DNA of 64,000 bases from Pyxicephalus adspersus (GCF_032062135.1 NC_092859.1:52355817-52419816), one strand, 5' to 3'; numbered from the stretch's first letter, positions 10,501 through 23,300 are shown. A program made the numbers and translations. The notes: generated from the letters alone by a model not told the origin.

Positions 10501-12219
10501 ATTTGATGCAGTTTACTTGTTTTTGCATCTAACAGTTTTAAAATTCCTTTTTAGATTTGCTGCATAATTTCTAAAAGTACAGAAATCGAAAACTTGAAAT
10601 CTTGTTAGAATCGCCTTGTGAATTGTGGATATTACCCTTTACATGAATTTAGGCTTTGGTTTACTTACATTTTTATCTGTGGTATTGTTTAAATGTATTA
10701 GATAATTCTAATGAGCATTTCTATGATGCAATAAAACCACAGAGAAAAATAGTGGTGTGTCACAAATAAACCAAAATTAAAGCTTATAAAATTATTCTGT
10801 CTATTAAGACTTTTAGGGAAGATGGAATTGCTAAAACCCGTGTGTGTTATTCTAGTGACCAGTCATCAAGAGCTCAGTTTAAACTAAGTTTAAAGTTTTA
10901 CATTTGTGTATTTCCCTCACTTTGTAGAATTTTTTCATTGTCTTATGATGTATGTTTTATGATTATATATTTAGGATAAGGTTGGCTATATTTGCACTGT
11001 AATAGCCTCAAGCCACAGCTGATGAATGTAAAAACCTGAGCTTGCTTGTTCTGTACAACTTTTAAACCTTAGACTAGAATTTTTTGTTTGAGTACTGAAA
11101 ATCAATTGCAAAAAATTAACATTGGATGGAATTGGTCTTTTCATTATCCTCTAACATGTTTTTGTAAAGATACTACAAAGTTTAGGGTGGTTTGTCAACC
11201 ATTGCACTTCCATAGACTGGAATAGGAACTTCTTGCAAGTGCCTTAAAAACAATAATGCAAGTATGCCTGTTTGCCTGGTGTTTCTGGTGCTGTCCACCA
11301 GCTTTTTCAATCAGCAAAAGTCATGAAAAAGAAATAAATAAGACACAATTGTAATTGCACAGACATGCATTTTGCAAAGTGTTAAAGACAAAGAAAGAAG
11401 AGCTAAATTTCTGTGCTTTCGTGAACATGACTACTGAAAGTTTTTATTACATATATGAGAATTATTCTGTGGAAACAACTGCAGAGGACATCACTGAAGT
11501 TTATTTTGCATATTTTGAAGTGAAACTTGGTAATGAGGGCACGTAATGGGCTCTAGTCTGCTTTATTTGTATGGAAGAGCTTTGTCAGCACCACAGGGGG
11601 TAGTGGAAAGTTAGCATGATTGCGGACTAATACTGGGGGCTGCAGTTAGAAACTGTGGACAAAACAGAAGCTTTAAGAGAAGTTTGAAATATTTTTAAAA
11701 TGGTTTTATTCTATTTTATACCATTTTAAACTTTTTACTGGTTTTATTTAGAATGTTTAACCTAAAAAAAAAATAATTCATAAAATTCATTGTAATTGAT
11801 AACTGAATACACTATCACCAGTCATTGGACCTTTTTTTTTTTTTCCTCCATTTTGTTGAAAAACCTTATGTTATGGGAAATACAGATTTTTTTTTAATGC
11901 AGTGCCTCAAATAAGGAACAAGTAAAATATTGAATAACATGTTCACCATTTTCAAGTCATTGAACTTTGCAAGCCTATGGATCATGTGTGGACTACCTTT
12001 CAGCCTCTATATGTAAATTGAAGTTCCCCAGGTGGTACCATAATTTGGAACTAATTGAATCGATGCTGGTTCAATCATTGATGAAGGGTTTGGCTGATCT
12101 ACCCAGCATAGAGTCCTGTGGATCATTTTGCACACAAAATCAGCTATATTACAGTTTAGGATCTAAAGCTTCAAAGTGTCTTGTGTTCTGTACTTCTTCT
12201 GTGATCCTAGTACTGGTAC
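10501..12219. other. Unique AT-rich sequence, probably intron
   Basis: No repeat family, domain or splice-bounded cysteine-rich frame was recognised here. If the adamts2 exon at 24720 is correctly called, this is intronic. Confidence 0.5.
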
Positions 12220-12227
12220 CTTATCAG

Positions 12228-12843
12228 TAGTGTTGATTGAATATATTCACTATTCAATTTGACAGCTATTCGACTGAATAGTGAGATTTGGTTCGAAGTC
12301 ATGTTTGAAGTTTTTAAGTCAATGGTGGGGGAATTCGGGTTATTTTTATGGACTATTAAGGGCCTATTAAGGGACTATTAATCTGATAGCTCTTGCAGCC
12401 CTTTAATAGTTGTATGTGTTCTTAGATAGGGTTTCTCTATCCAAGAACACAGGGAGTCCTGTGTCCTTGGATAGAGAAACTCTATCAAGGAACACATACT
12501 ACAGGACTGCAACAGCGATCTTGATTGCTGTTGCTAGTAGTATGTGTTCTTGGATAGAGTTTCTCTATCCAAGAACATAGGGCACTTGATGTGATGAATG
12601 ATGAAACTTGTCCCCATTCAACCTCTAGTGCCTCGGGGATCACCTGCAGTCAGAGCTGTGACCACAAAGTTCCCACGGTCATGTGACGTGGGAACTGAAC
12701 TGCAGATAAACTCTCCAGTTCCACTACCATCCCCGGGGCACCACAGGTTAATTAACCTATAGTCCCTCAGGGATCGCACACTCTCCTCAATGATTACAGA
12801 CTCTCATACAGAGTAAGAGATATCATGTCATTGTAGGATACCC

Positions 12844-12875
<32 letters not shown>

Positions 12876-13049
12876 AAAAACAAACACTCAATAAATTAAT
12901 TTAACATTAATTTTTATTTTTTAACACTTTTTTACATTTTTTTTTCCAAATTTTTACCATTTTTTTTTTTTTGTATCAGGTCCACCCGAATTCGAACAGC
13001 CATCTTTGGGTCAAATTTAAAGACAACCCGAATTCAAACACCAACACTA
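12228..13049. mobile_element. hAT-type non-autonomous transposon, 822 bp, exact 8-bp TSD
   Basis: The element begins TAGTGTTG (12228-12235) and ends CAACACTA (13042-13049), a perfect terminal inverted repeat that fits the hAT 'TAGNG' rule. It is flanked by CTTATCAG at 12220-12227 and again at 13050-13057, an exact 8-bp target duplication. The interior holds a nested palindrome cluster (12414-12580), a TTAATTAA palindrome near 12750 and A/T runs. There is no transposase frame, so it depended on another hAT for movement. Confidence 0.92.
12414..12580. repeat. Three copies of a 38-42-bp palindrome inside the hAT element
   Basis: The palindrome GTGTTCTTGGATAGAG plus its complement occurs at about 12414-12451, 12458-12497 and 12541-12580. 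Each unit folds on itself, and units can also pair with one another, giving several alternative hairpins or a cruciform. Confidence 0.85.
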
Positions 13050-13057
13050 CTTATCAG

Positions 13058-14689
13058 TACTACAAATATGTACATGATTTTACATCTCTTTTTAGTGCTA
13101 AGATGTTTAGGTAACTTAAAATAAGCTATCATCATGGTTGGGTAGTTTTTGATATGCCAGATATGAAATTCAAATATCAGTGACATTTTGCATGTTTGCC
13201 GAGTGAAACAGAACCACCTCCTTTTTGTCTGTAACACTCTGTTCTGATGGTATTTATTATCTTCGCCATATGTTGTATTACCCTGTATTGTATTACACAA
13301 ACCTCTGCATATTTTTAAATGAATTTTCTATAAATATATTTTCTCAGTATAGTTATTACTCACACTATGTTTTTTTAAGATAAATGTCATAATAAGTACT
13401 GCATTTACCATGTATGTTACATTAAAGTTTATACTTCTGTATACAGAATTTATTGTAAAAATAAATATTCAATTAAATCTTTTTTTAATTGTATATTCTA
13501 TATTTTGTAATATCATTCTAGAGCCCCTGGAACACATTGGCTTTAACACATTGGAGTTATGGGAGTTACTCAACCTGTAATCTCTGCTTTGCCAACCCCT
13601 GATAAATCAAACAAAAAATGTATACTAAAGAGACAGAGGGTTTCTTTTGGAAAGAAAACAGAGTGTTTACTATATATTGTATCAGATCATAATAGATAAT
13701 TCATGACAATATTCAAGTAGGGCCACTAGGTGGCACTAGACAGCAAACTTCTAACACAAAAAAATGAAATAAATGGGGCTTACAATACTTCGCAAAATAG
13801 GTTTCTTCTAGACAAAAGGTAACAGGTACAACATCTAATGATAGCAGCCGTCTCTCTTAAACCCGATGCGTTTCACCAGAAAATTAGGCTTCATCGGGGA
13901 TATTTGTGGCTTGCAGTATAGAGTACATGGCTATATAGGTAATGACAGTAATTGGACAAAAGTTATGTCTACTTATAGCAAAGATAACTGTCAAAAGAAT
14001 AAGAGCAAAAGAAGAATGGACACATCTGGATGAGAATCTGGGATGGGAGAAGCATCTACTTGAGCATGTAAATACAGTGCAGATGTGTGTAATCTGCATA
14101 TGTAAAGGAAATTGTGCCTACATGCAGATAAAGAGAGTATTCTTAAGCAGAATAATGCAGAACAGCTTTAGGTATATACAATTATAACTTAAATTAAACA
14201 ATAATATACATGTGCATACACATAAATCAGGAATAAACTAAACAAAGTAATGCTAATGATATTTGTTATTCACTTCAATTCTATATACAATAAATTCATA
14301 CACTTATTTCATTGTGTAAATAAAGTCACCAATACACATTACAATGGCAATAAATATAAAATTATAAATTACACACATGACAAGAAGGACGAACATGAAA
14401 ATCAGGATAATGGATAATACTAGCAATGAAATACGAACAAATGAATAAACAATAGTGTACAAATAGTAGTTGTATGAGCAGAAGCATAACACTAGCCTTT
14501 ACAACAATGAAGTAGGACAAAATTTCTATTCCAACTATTTGTAAAGAATGAAATGATTCAAGGATTCATGATACAAAATGCTAATTTTTATGCTGCTATA
14601 CCTAAATTGTAAAGAGAGGAGCCCAATGGGAAAATATGTGTAAATCAATAATCTCCCGAGATGGCTTTGAACAAAGGATATATAATCAT
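13058..14689. other. AT-rich interval with dispersed-repeat motif
   Basis: Apart from the GATGCGTTTCACC block at 13865-13895, shared with 8740-8771, nothing is recognised. Short frames here are not supported by any motif. Confidence 0.4.
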
Positions 14690-16200
14690 TACACTGGTCA
14701 ATAAACATTTACTTGCCAAAAGGAATAAAGTCATTTAGGTTATGTTTGATGCACAGATTCCAAATATGGTATTGGTTTTGCTAGATTGGCTCTAGTTTTT
14801 TTTAAAATAATAACCTCAAAGAAAACTAATGAAACATGAACTTTAAGCAAAATTAAATGAGATATGCCTACTTATACAACATTCTAATTTTAAAAAAAAG
14901 TCATTATATTCTTTATTTAGTATATTTACAGAACCAAAAAAGTCATTGAAAAACTCAGTTTGTATGATTTCCTTTTATGCTGATGATCAGGACAATCACG
15001 TTGAAGGCTCCAGAAGTAGTCTGCCATCATGTGTCTATCCTATTTGCCCTGATACCTTTCTTCCATCACCTTTATATCTTGATGCAACCTTTCCTCTACC
15101 CTTGTTCCTCACTGAAATCGCCAAGGTTTTCTGGAAATTTTTGTAAATGGCTATGGAGATAGTGTACCTTTATGCTCAGAGTAGCACCCAAATTTTTAAA
15201 GTTTTAGTTGAAAGTTTTGTACCAGTTCTTCATAATTTGTGCTTTATGGTTATCGAGGAGGTTCTTGTAAACCATGACATAGCTGTGCCAAGCAGAAGCT
15301 TCAGTATCAGTCATGTAACTTGTGAAATTTGAATCATTTATCAGTTTCCAAATCTGGGGTCCATCAAAGATTCCTGCTTTTAATTTTTCAGTACTCAATC
15401 CAGGGAAGATTCTACAAATGTATTTGAAGCAATCACCATTCTTGTTCAGAGCACTAAAAATTGCTTTATTACTCCCAACTGTATGTATAGTGGAGGGAGA
15501 ATGATTTTTTCTTTGTCAACCAATGGCTCGTTAATGATGTCACCTCCTATAAACCGTTATTTTAACTGCCAGTCTAAGACAGTTCTTTTCTTTTAGCCTG
15601 GATGCTAAAAGTTCGGATGCTTGTGTTGACAGACTTAGGTCACATATTGAATCATTGAGCTCTTCTTGGGAGAACTGCTGGTTTGATGAAACACTTCCTT
15701 CATATTCACTTCAACTCCTGGATTACACTCCAAACCCTGTATATCCTCCATGTCCGATACAGGAATATAAGGGAGTGTACTGAACACTGGTATGGGAATA
15801 TCAGCACCATGCGGCACAGGTCGTCTTGTTGATTCCTAATGAGGGTACCCCCACTTGTTTTTCTTGTAATGATTGAAACCTTTAACATTCACAGCACAAA
15901 AATAACAATCATTATGATGATTTTTGGGTTCTCATCATACCATAGGTACACCAAATTTCATACTTTTCAGTTTTCCATTTTTCCACTGACGTAGACACTC
16001 TACACAAGTTTTTCATACCATATGGGGAGCCCAATACTTATCTTGGTCCCCCAGTTTAATACCAAAATATGCAAGATATGCTTGTTTCACAAATTCTGTA
16101 ATGTTTCTTCTCTGTTTTTGCTAAGAATATTCACCACAAATGTAGCAAAATACATTAGGGTAATTTAAACAACTTCTTCTTGAAGAACTCATGTTTATGA
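14690..16200 (-). pseudogene. Decayed copy 1 of a multicopy, transposon-like protein gene
   Basis: On the minus strand a start near 16190 gives MSSSRRSCLNYPNVFCYICG. Next come AYFGIKLGDQDKYWAPH, a Cys-rich stretch with CVECLRQWKNGK, and NHHNDCYFCAVNVKGFN. Further on are PQIWKLINDSNFTSYMT and VYKNLLDNHKAQIM, and then, across a frameshift, the tail with LSIKVHYLHSHL, FPENLGDFSEEQG and MEERYQGK. I recognise this as a family of uncharacterised proteins found in very high copy number in fish, amphibian, cnidarian and arthropod genomes, with an N-terminal CxxC domain and a 'FPENLGDxSEExGERFHQDI' C-terminus. Its copy number suggests a mobile element, but the class is not settled. Stops and frameshifts kill this copy. 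The distal end CACTGGTCAATAAACATTT (about 14693) is shared with copy 2. Confidence 0.75.
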
Positions 16201-17864
16201 AAAAACAGAAAAGGTAGGAATAAAAAGAAGGCAAATGAAAGTTTCAATGAAAACAATGCTACATTTATTACATAAAATGCAAAACATCAGTGTAAATAAA
16301 GATTGATAATAATATGCTGTTAACATTTGTTGTTGGTAAAATCATCTATTCCGATTCCTGTATCACAAGAACTCGAGCCAATTCAATGAAACTAATGTGA
16401 TTTTTGGATTCAGCATACCTGAAATACACTAAATTTATGGAAAAATGCTTGGCAAGTGAAATATTTTTTATTTTGAGCTGTGTTATTGTCTACCCACATA
16501 GAAACAGTCTAAAAATTAAATGCATTGTTCAAACTTGGGAATCTGATTGCATTCAGTAGAAAATTTAATTTGGATTCATATTGCAGGAGAATTCTATGCA
16601 AATACCCCCCTTTTGAGTTTGAAGATACTTCAAGGCAGGAAATGTAATACAATTCGCATTGAAATTATGTTTTGTGTCAACGTAACTTATGGGAGTGATT
16701 ATTTTACTGCTTTTATTGGGAATATATATGTTCAAAAATATGCTTTTAAAAGCTTTTTTTTTACAACATATAAGCGTCCACATTGAAAGATGAACAGTTC
16801 TTTTGATATTTAAGTTTGAGCACTGAACCATTGGGTAAACATATTACCTGATTATTTTTAACCCAATTACATTGCTTACATTTTCCACATTTATTAAGGG
16901 ATTGTGTAGGTTCTTCTGGATAGGGATTGTAATAACTTGAAATCAAGGAATCTTTAGGGGAAGTAGATTTCTAATAAATAATCTGTAGTTTGGTGTGTAC
17001 ATATGTACAAATGGTTGGATCTGCTGTTAAAATTCCCCAATGTTGAGATAATATTTTGTTGGCTTCTTGGCAATGTTTGTTAAACCGAGTGATTATATGG
17101 AGTGTCTGTTCGGTTGGAGGTTAGTTAGGTTTAAAAATAAAGTCATTTCTTTTGAGAGGTTTAACCTTCTGAGTATCAGGGTATTTGTCTTTCTTTTCTC
17201 AGTATGAGCATGTTAAAAAAGGCTGTCATAGACCAGTTAGGAGCACTACTGTTTATGTCTCCCATAAAGTTTTCTGCAGTAAAAATGTAAAACAACAAGC
17301 AAAACAAAAGACTGGCAAAATTCAAGAATGTATTTACTTATGCTTTTCTGTGCAAGTACTCAAAACAGAGATCTAGTTCTGAGGCTACCTACTAAGACCT
17401 TTATTAAAATTGTTGGAGAATAATTATCAGCCAGAAAGTGTTGAGATAATAGAATTTCTGGTCAGGACTGTGACTGCAACACTTTGTACATCATCATGGT
17501 GTCCTTTACATTGCTGGTAATTAAATGAAAAGAACAATTTTCTCCTCATGATGAGTGTAAAAATAAAGGCTAATATTGGTGTAAGAGAGTGAAAATTTTG
17601 TTGTCAACCTTTGTTTATTGCCTTTAACGTGTCCCTCATCATTTGACATGTAAAACCATGGGTAAACGATAAAGTGTAGCAGTGGAAGCAATACTAAATT
17701 ATATCACTGCTATCAGTGACTAATACTCAAAGTTCCTTAAAATTAGATGGGTTGTGTTAGAATTCCACAATTATCAAGCCATGCCACAGATTATCAATTG
17801 GATTGAGTTGTGGAGTTTTACTAGGCTATTCCAAAACATTTAAATGATACGAATCTACATACAG
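16201..17864. other. Unassigned AT-rich interval
   Basis: No gene or recognised element apart from the weak repeat pair at 17260-17480. The part just above 16200 may hold the 5' non-coding end of the transposon-like gene, but no terminal inverted repeat matching CACTGGTC was seen. Confidence 0.4.
17260..17480 (+). repeat. Old dispersed repeat, pair with 29680-29870
   Basis: Both segments contain GAGGCTACCT, then after a short spacer TA(T/A)(A/C)AGCCAG, GTTGAGA and GGT(T/C)AGGA in the same order and spacing. Divergence is high, and no class could be assigned. Confidence 0.5.
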
Positions 17865-18538
17865 TAAGTTACATAGGTTAAAAAAAGACCATCAATTTCA
17901 ACAAGTAGGTAAATAAACATACTAGAAACCAGCATATTTCTGATAAAACCATATCTACAAAGTTGATACAGAGGAAGGCAAAAAACCCTTGTAAAATAGT
18001 TGCATTTACTCCAACAGGGGGAAAAATTCTTCCTGATCCTGTGAGGAGGTCTCTGGTGTAATTTTTTTACACTTTAATACTCAATTATATTCTGTGCTTC
18101 TGGAAAAGCATTCAGCTCTTTCTTAAAGCAATCTATGGAATGTGTTAAACTTACTCCCTGGCCAAGCCTATTCAACGGCACTGATTTAATAAAGTTCTCC
18201 AAGGCTGGAGAGAGTACACTTTCATCAGTGAAGCTGGGTGAACCAGCAAACCTGGAATGGATCTGGTCCAGGATTGAAAACATTTGCTAACAAATAGCCT
18301 GACTTTTAGGAAATCCATTACAGGTTTGCTGGTTACCTAGCTTCACTGATGAAAGTGTATTCTCTTCAGCCTTGGAGAACTTTAATAAATCAGGGCCAAC
18401 ATCTCACTGACCTTACTCTACCTTAAGCAGAGTTTAAACTTCTTCTCCTCTAGATGAAGAGTCTCTCCAGTTAATAATTGTGAGGCAAGTTCTCTGTATA
18501 GACCATTTATATAGGGTAGATTTTATATATAAATATAT

Positions 18539-18540
<2 letters not shown>
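17865..18540 (-). mobile_element. CR1 LINE 3' end with nested foldback MITE
   Basis: The minus-strand sequence 17865-18175 carries the CR1 3' terminus (SIDCFKKELNAFPEAQN, then the 3' UTR ending in the AGTTACATAGGTTAAAAAAAG context). 18397-18540 carries the upstream part ('ELLASQLLTG', 'YINGLYREL'-like). The two parts are separated by the foldback element at 18176-18396. Confidence 0.75.
18176..18396. mobile_element. Foldback MITE (CTGATTTATTAAAG type), copy 1
   Basis: About 220 bp of near-perfect inverted repeat. The left arm contains CAAGGCTGGAGAGAGTACAC and TTTCATCAGTGAAGCTGG; the right arm contains the reverse complement with a few changes. The middle is TTGAAAACATTTGCTAACAA. Other copies are at 30852-31060 and (half) 62690-62800. 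The target was a CR1. Confidence 0.85.
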
Positions 18541-18584
<44 letters not shown>

Positions 18585-18597
18585 TTTTTTTTTTTTG
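18527..18597. repeat. (TA)n microsatellite followed by T-run
   Basis: TA/ATAC dinucleotides from about 18527 to 18580, then a run of about 16 T with one break. Confidence 0.9.
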
Positions 18598-19286
18598 AGG
18601 GGGAATTTTTGTTTTCTAATTTGTTGTTGCTCCCACATATAACCCATAATTAGTATTAATGTACAAGTTTTAGGCTTAAATATTATACGTAATATATAAA
18701 CAGATACACATTGTATTTAAACAGATAAGCATTAGATACTCTTAACAGTTTCCCCATCTAAAAAAAGTTAGCTTCTTCTCTAATTTTCAAAAATATCAAT
18801 ATGTTTTGTGTGGGATTGTGGGATTAGGACCAAATGCATTCGCTGCAGAGAGGTACTCTAGATTTTGAATTCAACTTCAGGGTGCTTTGCCCCCTTTTAT
18901 TTTCAAAAAACTCTAAAACACATCAAAGTTTAGGATATTACTTTGCAGGGGGATCAATGTCATCACATAATGACATGAAAAAAAGTATATAAACACAAAA
19001 TGTAGCTTTCTGGCTTTTTATGCTCTGCAGAGTTATTGGTCTTCCAGACTCAAGCAGTGTGGGACCTCACAGTTCACAGGCATCACACAGCCTCTTCACC
19101 TGACCCACCGGTCCTCAGGCTGCAACTCCCCCTATGTTAAAGGCACTCTCCTTTTTAGCATCAGCCAGGTGCTTTCCAGAAATCCTGATCCTGGAACCAG
19201 GATGGAGTGCCTGGCCCACCCATTCCTTTCAGGACACTTCGGGCCTGGATCCCAAATAATCTGCAGCACCAAATTTATTTACAACC
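18598..19286. other. Unassigned interval
   Basis: Mostly AT-rich. 19020-19260 is GC-richer (CACCTGACCCACCGGTCCTC and similar) and may be a repeat fragment. No frame or ends were found. Confidence 0.35.
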
Positions 19287-19289
19287 TTA

Positions 19290-19792
19290 AGCTAAGTACA
19301 CACTTCCAATTATTATCGTTGGTAAACAAACGATGAACGATCCTGCACGATATCTGCGAACGATCATATAGCACCGATCCTGTACATACAGATATATATT
19401 TATGTATATATATATATGTATATGTATGTATATATATATATATGTATATGTATGTATATATATATATATATATGAATATATATTTTTATATATATATATA
19501 TATATATACATACACACACACTCGCATACACAATACAGCCTGTATCGATCAAACGTTTGTTCATCGCGCATGCTCAGAACATGCACGATCACTGAACGAC
19601 CGTACACACGATAGATGGTCAACGATCGTCGTCCAATCCGATCCGCCGGTCCGGTCGTTCATTTCCAACGACTATCCTCGTTAGTCGGCGTCGTTGGTTA
19701 CTTTTTTTACAAACGATTTTTGGCCAATTGGTCGTTCGTCGTTCGTTCGCCGTTCATTTCCAACGATAAAAGTTGGACGTGTGTACGCAGCT
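19290..19792. mobile_element. TIR element with TTA flanks (Harbinger-like?)
   Basis: Starts AGCTAAGTACACAC and ends GTGTACGCAGCT; the inverted ends match at 11 to 12 of 14 positions and continue inward as ...ATTATCGTTGG / CCAACGATAA... TTA lies on both sides (19287-19289 and 19793-19795), fitting the 3-bp TTA/TAA target of PIF/Harbinger elements. The interior is rich in CGAACGA/TCGTTCG palindromes and contains a TA/TATG microsatellite at 19382-19510. A related terminus occurs at 46744. No transposase is present. Confidence 0.65.
19382..19510. repeat. TA/TATG microsatellite
   Basis: Mixed TATA, TATG and TATAC dinucleotide array inside the TIR element; it ends in (AC)n at about 19509-19519. 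Confidence 0.9.
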
Positions 19793-19795
19793 TTA

Positions 19796-20385
19796 TCCAA
19801 TCCCCCTTGTTGTTGAAATTGAACTACAGGATGCCAAATATACTCTGAATTTGCCATCAGAAGTTTCTTTGTTCTACAGTGTACAGAATTTATGATGGAT
19901 ATTATGTACACAAAATCATTTGAATAATATACTATCTTTTTATAAAATTATTGATACTTATCCAACCATTCAGTGCCCTTGTCGGCTCTTTGAGGTGAAT
20001 TGTCAGTGAAAGAAACACACACGTTATGTCACCTAATAATAAAATTATAATACGGACAAAATCAACAAACCATTAGAAAAAACAATAAATCAAAATAAAA
20101 CCGACAAAAGAAATATGCACTAAAACAAAGGCAAGTACACATTTCACAAATACAATCCCAATTAAAGACCCCTCCCCACTCGCACACACACACTATGCAA
20201 TTGGATTAAAGTCTGAGATATTACCCAGCAGCAGCATAGCCTGTTGTGATTCTTTTCTTGTCTCCGTTCAACTGACTATCCTAATGTTCTCTGAGTCCTC
20301 CTTGATTTTTCTTTGTACAGAGGAGCTCACACTCTGACACTCTCCTGTCCCCCCCCCCCTTATTAACAATAATTAGAGCATTTTT
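19796..20385. other. Unassigned interval
   Basis: AT-rich, with an 11-C run at 20349-20359 just before the L1 3' end. No gene was seen. Confidence 0.4.
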
Positions 20386-23300
20386 TTTTGTTTCAATTTG
20401 CTTTATTAGGTTTTTTTTTATAATGAACAAACAAGCAACATAGTTACATGCATTATACACATGTGCATATATAAAGTGGGGGGGGGTAAGATATTCTTGG
20501 AAAAAAATTTAGCATGAAACACATAACAGGTGTAATAAACTAAAAACAATTGATGGTCCTCACATCGAGCCTATATTAAAATATAGGCTGTATGCATTAT
20601 TGTCCTTGATTATGTCTTAATTTCTGTCAATTACATTATAGAAAATGTATTGTTGGCTCGTTGATGCAGTCACCAGAAAATAAAAAGTGCTAAATTAGTC
20701 GAACAGCTATTCAAGTGCTGATATAATCATAAATAATATAAATCCATGTGTTTTGTATTTTTATCTAACAATACCAGTGTGGGAAAACTAGAAAACAAAT
20801 ACACATACACGTAGCCCTATTGGTTTGGAGGGTGAAGGGGGGGAGGAATAAAAAGGTATTATTAGGGAAAGAGGGGAGAGGGATAGATATGAGCAGGATA
20901 AGACAAAATGGCCAATGGATGGTATAAAGGGAAGGGGTTTAAAGGAGGGAAATTTGCTTTCCCAATGCCAAGAAACCTCCACTCCACTCAGGATAGAAAG
21001 ACTTGAAATTGGAGGGATTCTTTAAACCAATCCCACGTGTCCCACATCATTTTGTACTTTTCCATCTGATCATCATCTTCTGCAATCAACTGCTCCATGT
21101 CTTGGATTCTCTCCAATTCCGCAAACCAATCCTTAAAAAAGTGGCATAACAAACTCCGTTTGGCATGTTTGATAGAGTCTGGGATCAGGGATAGTAGTGC
21201 CACCTTGGTGTTCTTAGAGACATCAGACCCTGTGAATGTATTATACAGCTTCATGATTGTCTCCCTTAAACAAAAGATATCTGGGCATTCCCACCACAAA
21301 TGAATCATAGAACCTCTATGAGATAAGCATTGCCAACATGTGTCAAGGAGAAGGGTATATAGGGTGCAAATCTATAGGGTATTGATATCACCCGGAAAGG
21401 ATCTTGTAGTTTGTCTCCAGGGCTTGTGGTGGGAATAGAGAAGTCAAAGGACTCGGCCTATAGTATAGTTTCCCTGTTCATAAGAGTTTGTCCCTAAACT
21501 TAAAAAACAGAGGGTAGGAAGAGCGTATGTGCAGGCTGTCCACCCATGGCAGCGACCTTAGGTGCAGGGGGGAAGTGCATTCTCCAATACCAACCAACTC
21601 TTCCTGTTTCTGTTATGAAACCAGTCAACCATTAGTATTAGGGTAGATGCCCAGTAATAAGCAAAAAAATCAGAACTGGAAGATGTAGAGTGTACAGGTG
21701 AAGATATTCATTTTCAGTGTGGTATTTCTGGCGAACAAGGATAAGGGAAGGGAGTCATATCTATGTAGGTCTGAACCTAATGAACCAGATAGGAAAAAGC
21801 CTTGCCTGGTGCTGTTTTGTATTGGGAATGGTGCTAAAAGAGACCCATTTATTCTTACGCGAGCATGTCAGAACAAATATAGGGCTGTGATGCGAGAAAT
21901 CATGATTGGCCCAAGGCCTATTTGTTTTAAGGCATAAGTCAAAGGCCTTTTCAGTGTCCACCAATAAAAGGCACATAGGTATGTTCAGGGATTTAGCTGC
22001 CCGTGTATGGAGGATTGTCTTGAGGGTGTTGTCCCTCACCTCTCTTCCATATGTAATATCCAGGCTGGTCAGAGTGGATCAAAGAAGACATATATGGTGA
22101 AATGCGATTTGCGATTAATTTAGAAAAAAATGGTGTTTTGCATCCCTGGATGGTGATCCTGGCAAACAGGTATCTGCCCTGAGGGTCTATAAGAGTGTCT
22201 ATAAGTTGGAGTGGCAATGATTAATGAAAGGCTATAGAGACTCCTGGATAAGCCAGGGGAACTCGTGGAGGCAATTAAGGAAAACAAAGCAGATGGCAAT
22301 GGATATATTCAGGAGAGTTCCAAGAGTAAGTATTCTTTGGGTCATTGGTGTCCCTGGAAAAATAAGGGCAGAGCTTCCACGGTCACAGGCTCAAGTAGTG
22401 ATGAAATCATAAATAAAAAAAATAAAAAAAAGAACTCGCCTAAAATCTGTGACGGTATGATGGTATGAAATATGCCATGTTAAATATGTTGATATGGTGT
22501 TAAACACCCTAGACCAGGAACAAGGAACTAATCCGGGAAACAGTGGTGGTTGCACCATAGAACAGGAACAAGGAACTAATCCGATAAACAGAGGTGGTTG
22601 CGCCAAAGTGGTGGAAATTCACATAGCCTCAGTGATTCTCTGTACTGGAGGCAGTAGGTGAGTAGAGGATACCATAGAGCGATCAGACACAGTAGTAACA
22701 GGGGCGGATGTAGTGTGTTGTGGGTGAGAGGTTGATGCACTCAACGTCCCCTGTGCAGTAGGGACATCACCGTGGGCCAAACCTGAAGTGGAATGTTAGG
22801 AAGATTTAAATCTGAAAGAAGCTGTTGTAAATCTGAAGGCTCTCTGAGAATGTGGTTGTTCCCTTCTTGGCAGATAAAAGGATATCCCCAACGGTATGGA
22901 ATGTTCTGCTCACGTAGAAGAGAGTGAAAAGGTTTAGGTATAGGTATAGGTCAGATAATAGTTGTAGTTGCATACCTGCATATTCAATGGATTATGCGTT
23001 CCGAGCCTTATGCATAATGTCCTCTTTGGTTCTATAAAAATGTATGAAGTTTCTTGGCCTCCGCGTCTCTGTATGACGTCTGTATGTATGGCGTTTCTCG
23101 CCCTCTGCAGGTCCCTGCTAAGTTGGCCAGGACTTCTATAAACTCTGTCAATTTCTATGTTCATGTCAGTTGGTATGTCCAGCAGTTTGGAGAAAATTAA
23201 AGAAGCGGCGTTGGCTCGTTCGGAGTTAGGTACTGTTTCCGGCAGCACCCGAATGCTGATGTTATTTCGTCTACTGCAATTTTTTTTGTCATTATGGAGT

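Noticed and set aside
11355..11546. 63-codon frame in unique intronic DNA, tested as an upstream adamts2 exon
   Set aside because: It lacks the thrombospondin-repeat cysteines and the splice sites expected.
19287..19684. Several overlapping frames of 70-111 codons on both strands
   Set aside because: They are Tyr/Ile strings produced by the TATA/TATG microsatellite.
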